From an uncultured Gammaproteobacteria bacterium (GTDB taxonomy: Bacteria > Pseudomonadota > Gammaproteobacteria > Pseudomonadales > Ketobacteraceae): a DNA stretch of 41,413 bases. Positions 7,935 to 16,367 of this stretch are shown piece by piece. The first letter of the stretch is position 1, and every line of letters starts with the position of its first letter. The stretch covers positions 1 to 41,413 of the forward strand of contig CAJXXT010000022.1 in NCBI GenBank assembly GCA_913063495.1. Reading direction: 5' to 3'. The position numbers were made by a program, and so were the translations under genes. Below the pieces are notes generated by a model. The model was not told the DNA's origin and made no database searches. It saw nothing but the letters and a program-made list of their open reading frames with translations.

Positions 7935-7986
7935 CCTTAAATTGGAACATTAAGACATTATATCTGGTTAATGTTCCAATTTAAGG
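7935..7986. promoter_or_regulatory. 19-bp perfect inverted repeat, distal HipB operator candidate
   Basis: CCTTAAATTGGAACATTAA (7935-7953) and its exact complement (7968-7986) are separated by 14 bases. The core is GAACATTA-N15-TTAATGTTC. It lies about 95 bases upstream of hipB and downstream of the cytochrome b561 gene. There is no T-run after the stem, so a binding site is more likely than a terminator. A weaker match (GTACATTA-N15-TTAAAT) starts at 7914. Confidence 0.6.
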
Positions 7987-8043
7987 ACGCTGTACTACCG
8001 CCGCACCGCCACTACAGAACCGTCACTACAGTACAACCAGACA

Positions 8044-8589
8044 CTAAACCATCCTTGCCAATACATCATTCTCAGAAACATCCATAAATTTGTGCTTAAC
8101 CACACCTGCCAAATGCAACACCAATGAGCCAACCAGGGTATACGCAGTGTACTCATGTACCGTATGAAAAATGCCATTCCAGTACTCACTTTTCGCCGTT
8201 ATATCTGGCACCGTGAACAGCCCAAACATATCCAAACCCTCTACATAGGCATACGTTGAATTCATCATATAACCACTAAATGCCATGCTGAACATACTCA
8301 CATACAGCAAACCGTGAACAGTGTGACTTAACCGTACCTCCCAACGTTGCAGCCCCTCAGGCGGCGTAGGGACATGGCTTTTCAAGCGAGTCACAATACG
8401 GACAAAAAACAACATCAACACAATAAAACCAAGCGATTTATGAATAGGATATAACTCATATTTATCCGAGGCATCCGGGTCAATATTTGACATATAAAAC
8501 CCAACAGCAATCAGGCCAAAAATAAGAGCAGCCATTACCCAATGTACTACGCGTAAACTTATCGAATATTTCATTGTTTCCACCCTCAT
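8044..8589 (-). CDS. cytochrome b561 (CybB/YodB-like)
   Basis: 181 residues with four membrane helices. This inner-membrane di-haem b-type cytochrome passes electrons, typically from ubiquinol. Candidate haem ligands are the His of RVVHWVMA in helix 1, HKSLG in helix 2, and the paired His of the last helices (HEYTAYTLVG and LVLHLAG). The ATG at 8589 overlaps the stop of the flavin reductase gene (ATGA). A second ATG at 8574 (MKYSISLRVVHW) has GAGGG about 8 bases upstream and starts where the family usually starts, so the true protein may be 176 residues. Together with the reductase it forms a two-gene redox operon, probably under the divergent LysR regulator. Confidence 0.9.
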   Translation of the reverse strand: MRVETMKYSISLRVVHWVMAALIFGLIAVGFYMSNIDPDASDKYELYPIHKSLGFIVLMLFFVRIVTRLKSHVPTPPEGLQRWEVRLSHTVHGLLYVSMFSMAFSGYMMNSTYAYVEGLDMFGLFTVPDITAKSEYWNGIFHTVHEYTAYTLVGSLVLHLAGVVKHKFMDVSENDVLARMV

Positions 8590-9158
8590 TGGTCGTTTAA
8601 ACGTGATGCCATGCTGGCAATCTGCGCACCCAACGCGTTAACCCGCTGCCCAAGCTCCGCGTCAACCAACTCCCCCCCTTCATTAAACGCCTCATAGGCA
8701 GCAGGGACAGCAATTTGCTTTGGGCTAACGATAGTCCCTAAATTATTCAAGACGTCACGTACATGCCCCAAACCCCGAAGCCCACCCAAACCGCCAGGAG
8801 ATGCAGCCATGATGCCTGCAACCTTTCCATCAAAAGCCGAGCCGATATCGATTCCCTGAGAGGGACGAGACAACCAATCAATCACATTTTTTAACACACC
8901 AGAGATAGACCCGTTGTATTCTGGACTTGCCAATAAAATACCCTGACTCCCTGCAAATAGATGCTTGAGGTCATTTACTGCAGCCGGTGTACCTTCTGCT
9001 TCTAAATCCTCAGAAAATAACGGAATCGGATAATCAGCCAGATCCACATACACAACAAGAGCCCCCTGCTCCTCTGCCCCTTTGGCAGCAATTTTCACTA
9101 AGTTTTTGTTATAGGACTGACTACGTAAACTACCTGCAAGTGCGATTATCTGTGTCAT
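8586..9158 (-). CDS. NAD(P)H-dependent FMN reductase (ChrR/YieF-like)
   Basis: 190 residues, flavodoxin-like fold. FMN-phosphate loop GSLRSQSYN (residues 9-17) and the signature SPEYNGSI (about 78-85) are typical of the ChrR/azoreductase-like family that reduces quinones, chromate and azo dyes by two-electron transfer, often to limit redox cycling. The length is normal for the family. It is translationally coupled to the cytochrome b561 gene and divergent from a LysR gene, with a strong inverted repeat between, which suggests induction by a quinone-like or oxidant signal. The natural substrate is not evident. Confidence 0.9.
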   Translation of the reverse strand: MTQIIALAGSLRSQSYNKNLVKIAAKGAEEQGALVVYVDLADYPIPLFSEDLEAEGTPAAVNDLKHLFAGSQGILLASPEYNGSISGVLKNVIDWLSRPSQGIDIGSAFDGKVAGIMAASPGGLGGLRGLGHVRDVLNNLGTIVSPKQIAVPAAYEAFNEGGELVDAELGQRVNALGAQIASMASRLNDQ

Positions 9159-9207
9159 GTTTTTCCCTTACCTTCATTGTTAATTAATGTATTTCGTAAC
9201 GTTGAAG

Positions 9208-9258
9208 CAAGTTTTGCACATGCATATTTGAAGAAAAACAATATGTATGCAAAACTTG
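9208..9258. promoter_or_regulatory. inverted repeat between divergent genes, probable LysR-type operator
   Basis: CAAGTTTTGCA (9208-9218) and TGCAAAACTTG (9248-9258) are perfect complements. The symmetry continues inward (CATATT 9223-9228 with AATATG 9240-9245) with a 2-base offset. It lies 50-100 bases upstream of the flavin reductase and ends 5 bases before the preferred LysR start, the usual place for LysR autoregulation and activation of the divergent gene. Confidence 0.65.
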
Positions 9259-9263
9259 TGTGC

Positions 9264-10178
9264 ATGAGCGCACAGATAACAGATTGGAATGACATACACG
9301 TGGCCTACCAGGTGGCCAAACTAGGAACCCTAACAGCGGCGGCAGAGGCATTAAATGTCCACCACAGCACGGTTCTACGGCGCATCAATGCCCTTGAAAA
9401 GAAGTTAGGTTCTCGACTATTTCATCGCCATGCACGCGGCTATGAACCTACCGAAGCAGGTCAATTACTCACACAAGTTGCTGAAGACACTCAGAATAGT
9501 TTTGATCGATTGCTAGGCAAACTAGAGGGAGCCGACACTCAATTAACCGGTACCTTGGTCATTACCACCGTTAATAATCTGGCCCCCTTTTTGATGCCGA
9601 TATTGGCCGATTTCCAGGAAGAATACCCCGAAATCAAACTGGAATACGCCACCGACAGTCGCCTCCTGAAACTGGAGCATGGTGAAGCCCACATCAGTAT
9701 TCGCCCAGGAAAAAAGCCTAACGACCCCGATTATGTAGTGCAGAAGCTCGCGTCTGTTGCCACCACTCTCTACGGAAGTCTAGATTATGTGATGAAGCAC
9801 GGCCTAATCCAAGACCTCAGCGATGTTACCGGGCACCGTTTTATCAGCACCATAGAGTCTTTTGATCGCACCGTGTTTATGCAGTGGATGAATGCAAATG
9901 TGCCACCAGAACAAATTTATTACCGATCTAATACTTTCAGCAATTTCCCGCATGCCGCTATTGCAGGGTTAGGTGCCGCCCCCATCGCTTGCTGGCAAGC
10001 GCGCATGGAAAGCTCCTTGCGCCCACTGCTTCCGCCACCAGAAGACTGGAATTTTGATCTTTGGTTACTCACCCATAGAGATATGCATCGCACAAGTAAA
10101 GTTCAGGCATTTACCCAATTTCTAAAAAATAGATTCATAAAAGAACAACATAGATTGCTAGGGCTAGACGAGCACTAA
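9264..10178 (+). CDS. LysR-family transcriptional regulator
   Basis: About 304 residues. An N-terminal winged helix-turn-helix (LGTLTAAAEALNVHHSTVLRR, then LEKKLGSRLF) is followed by a periplasmic-binding-protein-like effector domain. The ATG at 9264 (MSAQITDWNDIHV) places the HTH at the usual distance from the N-terminus and leaves the inverted repeat outside the gene; upstream in-frame starts at 9243 and 9177 would place it inside the coding region. No start has a strong ribosome site. It is divergent from the flavin reductase-cytochrome b561 operon, its likely target. The 3' end overlaps the convergent nitroreductase by 4 bases. Confidence 0.9.
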   Translation: MSAQITDWNDIHVAYQVAKLGTLTAAAEALNVHHSTVLRRINALEKKLGSRLFHRHARGYEPTEAGQLLTQVAEDTQNSFDRLLGKLEGADTQLTGTLVITTVNNLAPFLMPILADFQEEYPEIKLEYATDSRLLKLEHGEAHISIRPGKKPNDPDYVVQKLASVATTLYGSLDYVMKHGLIQDLSDVTGHRFISTIESFDRTVFMQWMNANVPPEQIYYRSNTFSNFPHAAIAGLGAAPIACWQARMESSLRPLLPPPEDWNFDLWLLTHRDMHRTSKVQAFTQFLKNRFIKEQHRLLGLDEH

Positions 10179-10741
10179 CCTTTACCCCAATACTCTACGC
10201 ATGACTCAAGGTCTTGCGCAACCGGAGAACGAGCCTCACCGACAGGCGTGCCCACATACAAAAAACCCACAACTTGATCTTCCGGCTCTAGCTCGAAATA
10301 TTTTCTAACCACACTACTGCTCGCCATATCGCCAGTTCGCCAGATCGCACCATACCCTAATTCAATAGCGGCCAACTGCATATTTTGAACAGCAACACCC
10401 GTTGCAATAACTTGCTCCATCACCGGCACTTTATGGCTGGTGGTAACATTCGCAATCGCCACGACCACAAGAGGTGCTCGCAGTGGCATCAACTTTGTTT
10501 TTTCACGCTTTTGCTCACTGGCATCAGCATCCTTCGCTAACAACGCCCTTTCAAACAACTCCCCCAAAGCATTTCTACCCTCTCCTTCAACAACCACAAA
10601 TCGCCACGGCTTTAACCGCCCATGATCTGGCGCCCTTACAGCACAACGTAACAATGTTTCCACATGATGCCTGGCTGGGCCTGGCTCACAAAGCTTAGGG
10701 CTGGATACACGGGCTTGTAATGCATCAACAATACTTGTCAT
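10175..10741 (-). CDS. YdjA-like nitroreductase
   Basis: 188 residues, close to E. coli YdjA (183). These FMN enzymes reduce nitro groups or related substrates with NAD(P)H and work as dimers. Family features are the N-terminal RVSSPKL, APDHGRLKPWRF (about residues 37-48), the KLMPLRAPLVVVAIA strand and ELGYGAIWRTG near residue 130. I start it at ATG 10741 with GAGAGAAG just upstream rather than TTG 10753. It faces the LysR gene convergently, so it is not in its operon. The substrate is unknown. Confidence 0.9.
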   Translation of the reverse strand: MTSIVDALQARVSSPKLCEPGPARHHVETLLRCAVRAPDHGRLKPWRFVVVEGEGRNALGELFERALLAKDADASEQKREKTKLMPLRAPLVVVAIANVTTSHKVPVMEQVIATGVAVQNMQLAAIELGYGAIWRTGDMASSSVVRKYFELEPEDQVVGFLYVGTPVGEARSPVAQDLESCVEYWGKG

Positions 10742-11048
10742 TGCTTCTCTCAATATTTTATCGTTGCTGGACTTTTGTGGAGGGTAGTTGGTTTAGCCAC
10801 TGACGGCTAGAATTTTTTACAGCTTTACCTCCTAATGAAATAAGGTTACCATTTTGACATCTTATTAACACAATCTAAAACTGCTAACTTCCAATAAATT
10901 GCGATGTAACTAATGTCGTATTCTTGTAATTTTATGCATCGGTTATCATTTATTTCATTTTTTTTGTGCAATGCTAAGCCTCTCTTGGTTATTTTTTGAC
11001 CTTGATTTAAAACACAACTGTCTAATTATTGGTAAGTTAACAACACAC
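10742..11048. other. divergent intergenic region with one candidate promoter
   Basis: 307 AT-rich bases between the nitroreductase and the endonuclease V-like gene. On the plus strand TTGACA (10854-10859) and TAAAAC (10876-10881), 16 bases apart, could drive the rightward gene, giving a long leader of about 160 bases. An ATG at 10971 extends the rightward frame, but without a ribosome site. Nothing else is evident. Confidence 0.4.
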
Positions 11049-11771
11049 ATGAAAACACACCAACTTCACAAGTGGACATTATCAACAGAAGAGGCTCGCG
11101 CTATACAAAAGAATTTGTGTGCGTGGGTATCAACAGCTGAACGGTGCCAATCGCCGTCACTTGTGGCACGTATTGAATTTAGCAGCACGCTTGATAACCA
11201 AGGGTCAATACAGTCAACAGTTACCGTTAAAAGCTTCCCATCCCTAGGTTTTCTTGAACGAAAGATAGGAATAAAACAGAGCAATTTCCCCCGAGTACCA
11301 GGACTGATATCATTTCAGAAAGCCCCCTCTGCCATTGCGGCACTAGAAAAGTTATCACACTCCCCAGATCTACTGATATGTGATGGTCGCGGCCTTACAG
11401 GGATAGACAGCTTTGGTGTCGCTTCCCACGTTGGCATCTTGTCCAACTTACCAACAATAGGCATAAGGCCCCCAAAAGCCCGCTTTAACTACAGCATGCT
11501 TGGCAACACCCGTGGTGACTGGCTACCACTGATTGAAGACAACCCTAATTCAGGGGTTCTACTCCGCGTTATTGATGGACTAGACCCGCTATTAGTTTCA
11601 CCTGCACACAAAATTACGCAAGAAGACGCCATTCAGCAGTGCTTAACATTCTTCCCAGAAACCATTCCCTCACGAGAATACATAGAGATCCTCTACCCAG
11701 ACACAGATCCCTACAGCACCGAAAAGTACAATGGCGTAGGTTCAGGGCCACACTTAAAAATTGTTAGTTAA
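11049..11771 (+). CDS. endonuclease V-fold protein with altered active site
   Basis: 240 residues, clearly related to endonuclease V (Nfi), which nicks DNA or RNA 3' to deaminated purines: VPGLISFQKAP, ALEKLSHSPDLLICDGRG, FGVASHVGILSNLPTIG and SPAHKIT align with the Nfi core. Against E. coli Nfi, Asp110 and His214 are kept (Asp112, His187 here). Asp35 becomes Glu43, Glu89 becomes Lys91, Arg88 becomes Gln90, Lys139 becomes Pro141, and the PYIP wedge becomes PRVP. A Lys in place of the metal-binding Glu should abolish normal cleavage. It is most likely a divergent paralogue with binding-only or new function. The gene stands alone. The ATG at 11049 fits the start of the domain. Confidence 0.8.
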   Translation: MKTHQLHKWTLSTEEARAIQKNLCAWVSTAERCQSPSLVARIEFSSTLDNQGSIQSTVTVKSFPSLGFLERKIGIKQSNFPRVPGLISFQKAPSAIAALEKLSHSPDLLICDGRGLTGIDSFGVASHVGILSNLPTIGIRPPKARFNYSMLGNTRGDWLPLIEDNPNSGVLLRVIDGLDPLLVSPAHKITQEDAIQQCLTFFPETIPSREYIEILYPDTDPYSTEKYNGVGSGPHLKIVS

Positions 11772-12013
11772 AACAGCCGCCTAACCTTATCTCTGACTCA
11801 AAAAACACCCAACATTCCTCCCCTTATTAATAGTTGTATGAAACATTACGAGCAAGTACACTCGATGACATAATTTGCAAATTGCCTATCCCCAACAGCC
11901 CTTAAACCCACCAATAGAAAAGCAAGCAAACTACAACTACACTGAACTGATACTTTGCTGTTTTTATAACCATAACTCTCCACGCTGCAATTCTTAAAAG
12001 TGATTTTTTACAT

Positions 12014-13414
12014 ATGGGTCAAAATTTATCCTATGAGTTTGCACCGCTAGACGAGGAGAATGACGACCTTTCACCTCATCTAGTGCGTTTTCTAGCTTAT
12101 TTCGTCGGCGCACTCATTTTTGGTGCTGGGTTACTGACTCAATTTTTCGATGTATGGCTCTGGTGGGTTGTTCCTTTTGCAATTCTCTACCCGTTGTTAA
12201 CGCACCTTCTAACCAAACCCCTTAGAGAAAGGCACGGTATTATTACCAACGCCACGCTAGTTATTATTGACTCTGGCATCTGTGGCGGTGGGTTTATCTT
12301 AATGGGGCTCAACCCCATTCCAACGGTATTACTCTTTCTTGTACTAAGTGCTAGCACCATGTCTTTAGGTGGATTTCGTGGCTGGCTGATCTGTGTCGGC
12401 TCCCTCTTTATTGGTGCAGCAATAGCCATGATCATTTTTGGGATACCCGAATTCAACACCAATGTCCCCCCCGTTTTTTTTATTATTCTCATTTCCGTTG
12501 TATCGGCGCTGTTTCTCACCGTGCTGTCCTATTACTCCTATAAAAGAGCCCGGTCGCTACTTGAGGCTCAACATGAGTTACGCTCTCGACAGAAAGACTC
12601 TGCATCCCTTTCACGCAAGCTTGCAAAGTATCTTCCTCCTCAAGTATGGGGATCCATATTCTCTGGGCAAACAGAAGTCAAACTTGAGACACAACGAAAA
12701 AAGCTCACGATATTCTTCTCTGACATCAAAGGTTTTTCTGAGATATCTGAAGAGCTTCAACCCGAGGCCCTTACTGAACTGCTAAATAGTTACTTTACTG
12801 AGATGTCCCGAATTGCCATGAAATACGGCGGCACTATCGATAAATTTGTTGGCGATGCCATATTGATATTTTTTGGTGACCCTACATCACGTGGTCAAAA
12901 GCAAGACGCCGTTGCTTGCGTTGCCATGGCGATAGAGATGCGTAAAAAAATGAAAATTATGCGACAAAAATGGGGGAGCTACGGCACAAACAAACCCCTC
13001 CAAATTCGCATGGGTGTCAACACAGGATACTGTACCGTGGGGAACTTCGGAGCAGAATCCCGTATGGATTACACGATCATTGGTAAAGAAGTAAACCTCG
13101 CCAGCCGACTAGAAAGTGTCGCACAACCCAACGAGATATTGATTTCCGAAAGCACCTATAGCTTGATTAGAGATACCATCATGTGTCGTGATCGCGGTCA
13201 AATAAACGTAAAGGGCTTCTCAAAATCAGTTCCCATTTATGATGTTGTTGACCACAGAAAAGAGCTAGGCGCTGCGCAGAGCTTTGTTGAATGTGAGCTT
13301 GATGGATTTTCAATGTATATCGATATCGATAAAATCCGTAATTATGACAAAGACCGTGTAATTGACGCGCTTGATGCAGCAAGTAAACGAGTAAAAGAAA
13401 AACTTATCGTCTAA
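12014..13414 (+). CDS. membrane-bound class III adenylate cyclase
   Basis: 466 residues. About six membrane helices (residues 25-175) are followed by a short linker with the KLAKYLPPQVWGSIFSG signature and a C-terminal cyclase domain (about 228-412). Metal-binding Asp237 (FFSDIKGF) and Asp281 (FVGDAIL), the adenine-selecting Lys277 and Asp352 (MDYTIIG), and the transition-state Asn361 and Arg365 (NLASRLE) are all present. It should therefore make cAMP as a homodimer at the inner membrane. The signal sensed by the membrane domain is unknown. It is a single gene with a 242-base upstream gap. A weak ribosome site leaves some doubt about the start. Confidence 0.93.
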   Translation: MGQNLSYEFAPLDEENDDLSPHLVRFLAYFVGALIFGAGLLTQFFDVWLWWVVPFAILYPLLTHLLTKPLRERHGIITNATLVIIDSGICGGGFILMGLNPIPTVLLFLVLSASTMSLGGFRGWLICVGSLFIGAAIAMIIFGIPEFNTNVPPVFFIILISVVSALFLTVLSYYSYKRARSLLEAQHELRSRQKDSASLSRKLAKYLPPQVWGSIFSGQTEVKLETQRKKLTIFFSDIKGFSEISEELQPEALTELLNSYFTEMSRIAMKYGGTIDKFVGDAILIFFGDPTSRGQKQDAVACVAMAIEMRKKMKIMRQKWGSYGTNKPLQIRMGVNTGYCTVGNFGAESRMDYTIIGKEVNLASRLESVAQPNEILISESTYSLIRDTIMCRDRGQINVKGFSKSVPIYDVVDHRKELGAAQSFVECELDGFSMYIDIDKIRNYDKDRVIDALDAASKRVKEKLIV

Positions 13415-13439
13415 CATGCTGCACAAGTCACAAACCTCG

Positions 13440-14324
13440 TTATTGGCGTACCAACTTAGTGTTATCGCAACACACCTCAAAGTTTGAGCGAAATGGGTTA
13501 ATATCAATCCCACCCCTACGTGTATATCGACCGTATATCGACAGCTTTTCCGGTTGACACTTGTCCATGATATCTGCAAACACCCGCTCTACACACTGTT
13601 CATGAAAGTCATTGTGGTTACGGTAAGAAACAATATATTTAAGGAGTGACTGGCGGCAAATCTTCAGGCCATGATAATGAACAAATATTGTCGCCCAATC
13701 AGGCTGCCCCGTCACCGGGCAATTAGAGCGCAACAGGTGACTAGACAAACATTCATCTACAGTTTCATCTCCACCACCGAGCCTCAGAAGCCCTGGGTTA
13801 ATGGAATATTCATCCGCAGTTATATCCTCATCATCAACACAAATAGCTGAAGTTAACTCAATCACTTTCCCCCGAGCCTCGCCCACCCCCAAACTACCCG
13901 TAGAAAACACCCGTTCACTGCCAATCAATGTTAACGAGACAAGAATGCTTTCCCCAACAATACGACTTACATCCTTCTGAATAGTATTTACTACATCATC
14001 GGAGCACGCAAAGATGGATTGATTTAACGACCCCAAATATAATTTAAGTGATTTTGACTCTACAATATTGGGAGATGACGCCGGCACCGTTAACACAGCG
14101 ACAGCGACACTAGGCTTGCCCTTAGCATTAAGCCACGAGACCTCATAGGCATTCCATATATCTACGCCGTCAAAAGGCAAAGCGCCATCGACCAACACGC
14201 CCTCTCTGCCCTGCGCCCGAGGAATAGGATACAAAAGACTAGTATCATACTTGTCGGGATAATCACTCACTTGACCTAGCGGCGAATCCTCTGGCTTACC
14301 TGATATTGAATTTTCAATTTTCAT
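13440..14324 (-). CDS. queF: NADPH-dependent 7-cyano-7-deazaguanine reductase
   Basis: 294 residues, the long (E. coli YqcD-type) form of QueF. It reduces the nitrile preQ0 to preQ1 in queuosine synthesis, using two NADPH, in the cytoplasm. Both T-fold halves are visible: ESKSLKLYLGSLNQS (89-103) is the QueF substrate motif, and SNCPVTGQPDW carries catalytic Cys202 (thioimide formation) and Asp209. YGRYTRRGGIDINPFRS near the C-terminus is also characteristic. The start is 3 bases beyond the stop of the ABC permease gene, so queF is probably co-transcribed with the ABC pair, though no functional link is known. Confidence 0.97.
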   Translation of the reverse strand: MKIENSISGKPEDSPLGQVSDYPDKYDTSLLYPIPRAQGREGVLVDGALPFDGVDIWNAYEVSWLNAKGKPSVAVAVLTVPASSPNIVESKSLKLYLGSLNQSIFACSDDVVNTIQKDVSRIVGESILVSLTLIGSERVFSTGSLGVGEARGKVIELTSAICVDDEDITADEYSINPGLLRLGGGDETVDECLSSHLLRSNCPVTGQPDWATIFVHYHGLKICRQSLLKYIVSYRNHNDFHEQCVERVFADIMDKCQPEKLSIYGRYTRRGGIDINPFRSNFEVCCDNTKLVRQ

Positions 14325-14327
14325 ATT

Positions 14328-15101
14328 CTAGCTACGGATTCCCGCACCTCGGTTCAACAAAAACAATGCCCAACTATAAAATACAGCGATAAACAAAAAG
14401 ATCATGCCATAAGTTAGCCACAAACTAACATCGGTAACACCAAGAATGCCATAGCGAAAACCGTTTACCATATACACGATGGGATTCGCCAACGATACGT
14501 TATACCAAAATTCCGGCAACATTTTAAGAGAGTAAAATATCCCTCCAAGATAGGTTAACGGTGTCAATATAAACGTTGGCACAATGCTAATATCATCAAA
14601 GTTTTTTGCAAAAACAGCATTAATAAAACCGGCCAAAGAAAATACAACCGCCGTAAGAAAAACAATACTTATCATAACTAACCAATTATGAATATGTAAC
14701 TCAGCAAAAGCCAAGGATGCGCAGGTAACAATAAACCCAACCGACAACCCCCTAGCCACCCCACCTAAAACATAACCAATGAGAATAATATGATTCGGTG
14801 TTGGTGAGACCAACAATTCTTCAATACTTCGCTGGAATTTGGTACCAAAAAAAGATGACACCACATTGGAATAACTATTCGTTATCACCGACATCATGAT
14901 TAAGCCGGGGACAATAAACTTCATATAATCAAAGCCACCCATCTCACCAATACGACTACCGACAAGATTGCCAAAAATAACAAAATACAAAGCAACCGTT
15001 ATGGCTGGGGGCAATAAAGTTTGAATCCAAATCCGAGAAAATCGTCGCACCTCTTTCACGACAATAGTTTCTAACGCAACCAACTGTTTTTGAATTTCCA
15101 T
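14328..15101 (-). CDS. ABC-2 type transporter permease (YadH-like)
   Basis: 257 residues with six membrane helices and the ABC-2 layout (VKEVRRFSRIWIQTLLPPAITVALYFVIF at the start, FILTPLTYLGGIFYSL near residue 180). These permeases, paired with one ATPase, export lipids, polysaccharides or drugs. The length and motifs match E. coli YadH. The ATPase gene lies 81 bases upstream and queF follows directly, indicating one minus-strand operon. The substrate is unknown. Confidence 0.92.
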   Translation of the reverse strand: MEIQKQLVALETIVVKEVRRFSRIWIQTLLPPAITVALYFVIFGNLVGSRIGEMGGFDYMKFIVPGLIMMSVITNSYSNVVSSFFGTKFQRSIEELLVSPTPNHIILIGYVLGGVARGLSVGFIVTCASLAFAELHIHNWLVMISIVFLTAVVFSLAGFINAVFAKNFDDISIVPTFILTPLTYLGGIFYSLKMLPEFWYNVSLANPIVYMVNGFRYGILGVTDVSLWLTYGMIFLFIAVFYSWALFLLNRGAGIRS

Positions 15102-15182
15102 AAATACACTTTACTCAACTATAAGTCAGAACTACAAATTAAAAACACAAAACGGGGCCTCAAAAAACAAGTGTAAAAACCA

Positions 15183-16106
15183 CTATTTTTCTACCGCATT
15201 CTCTACAATACCGACAAACAACTCCTCAAGGCGGTTAGTTTTGTTTCTCATACTCTTAACATCAATTCCATCCAAATCTAATTGTTGAAACACTGGGTTA
15301 AGTGTCTGCCCCTTTCTTAAATCCACTTCCAATGTATGGGAGTCAACAAGCCTCAACACAACACCTTCAACAATCGGCAGTACCGTCAAGTCATCTGCCA
15401 CATCAAACACAAACGTCTCACTGTCCAGTTTTCGTAGGAGCGATTTCATATCCGTATTTTCAACAATTTCCCCATGATTAATAATGGCGATATTGCGACA
15501 CAACTGCTCCGCTTCTTCCAAATAATGCGTTGTTAGGATGATCGTTGTACCTTGTTTATTGAGTTCGACTAAAAACTCCCACATAGACCTTCTTAACTCT
15601 ATATCCACACCTGCAGTAGGCTCATCGAGAATAAGCAATTCAGGCTCATGCACCATCGCCCGAGCAATCATCAATCGACGTTTCATGCCACCTGACAAGT
15701 TTCTTGAAACCTCATCACGCTTGTCCCACAAACCAAGTAATTTTAAGTACTTCTCCGCCCGCTCTTCCGACTGTACTTTCTCAATACCAAAAAACCCAGC
15801 TTGAGTTCGTACAATATCAGCGACCCTTTCAAACTGGTTAAAATTAAATTCTTGAGGAACCACCCCAACTGATTTTTTGGCCAACGAAAAGTCTTTATCA
15901 ATATCCACCCCCATAATTTCAACCGTTCCGGAGGTTTTGTTCACTAAAGAACTAATAATACCAATCGTTGTGGACTTCCCTGCTCCATTTGGACCAAGAA
16001 GTGCCATAAAGTCACCTTGCTGGACGTCAAAACTGATGCCTTTTAGGGCCTGAAATCCCCCCTTATAGACCTTATGTAAGTCCTTAACTACCAATGCCGC
16101 TGTCAT
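15183..16106 (-). CDS. ABC transporter ATP-binding protein (YadG-like)
   Basis: 307 residues. Walker A GPNGAGKST (38-46), Q-loop VPQE, signature LSGGM (137-141), Walker B LLILDEP (157-163) and switch His in TTHYLEE are all present, so the ATPase should be active. A C-terminal extension (about 220-307) is typical of CcmA/YadG-type exporters. It energises the ABC-2 permease encoded next. An 81-base gap between the two genes contains no obvious terminator. It is divergent from the TetR gene across about 260 bases, so the TetR protein could control both sides, but I see no clear palindrome there. Confidence 0.94.
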   Translation of the reverse strand: MTAALVVKDLHKVYKGGFQALKGISFDVQQGDFMALLGPNGAGKSTTIGIISSLVNKTSGTVEIMGVDIDKDFSLAKKSVGVVPQEFNFNQFERVADIVRTQAGFFGIEKVQSEERAEKYLKLLGLWDKRDEVSRNLSGGMKRRLMIARAMVHEPELLILDEPTAGVDIELRRSMWEFLVELNKQGTTIILTTHYLEEAEQLCRNIAIINHGEIVENTDMKSLLRKLDSETFVFDVADDLTVLPIVEGVVLRLVDSHTLEVDLRKGQTLNPVFQQLDLDGIDVKSMRNKTNRLEELFVGIVENAVEK

Positions 16107-16367
16107 CTTAAAAATCTCTTGTTTTCAAAGGTGGCAATTATAATAAATATTTCAATTATATTCATTGAAGATAACTCTTCGAGACAGTCTTTCTCACCAA
16201 AATAAAACCTTCCCCCCGACCTTAATCCATATTTGGAACAGTTCCATTCAGCACTTCCCTATTGCTTTACCAATAACGCCAAGCCATAATTTGACGGAGC
16301 GTCACGTTTTGACCAAGCGAATCAACGCAGCAATACGATGGCCTAACCCCATTAGCCCGGACAACGA

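Noticed and set aside
7935-7986. Rho-independent terminator for the cytochrome b561 operon
   Set aside because: The stem is AT-rich and lacks a T-run on either strand, and its core is repeated near hipB, so an operator fits better.
4201-8000. Complete prophage or integrative element around the toxin-like genes
   Set aside because: No integrase, capsid, tail or replication gene and no flanking direct repeats were seen. At most this is a small accessory block or phage remnant.
13310-13579. 89-codon frame across the adenylate cyclase and queF 3' ends
   Set aside because: It overlaps the well-supported C-termini of both genes, so it is a shadow frame.
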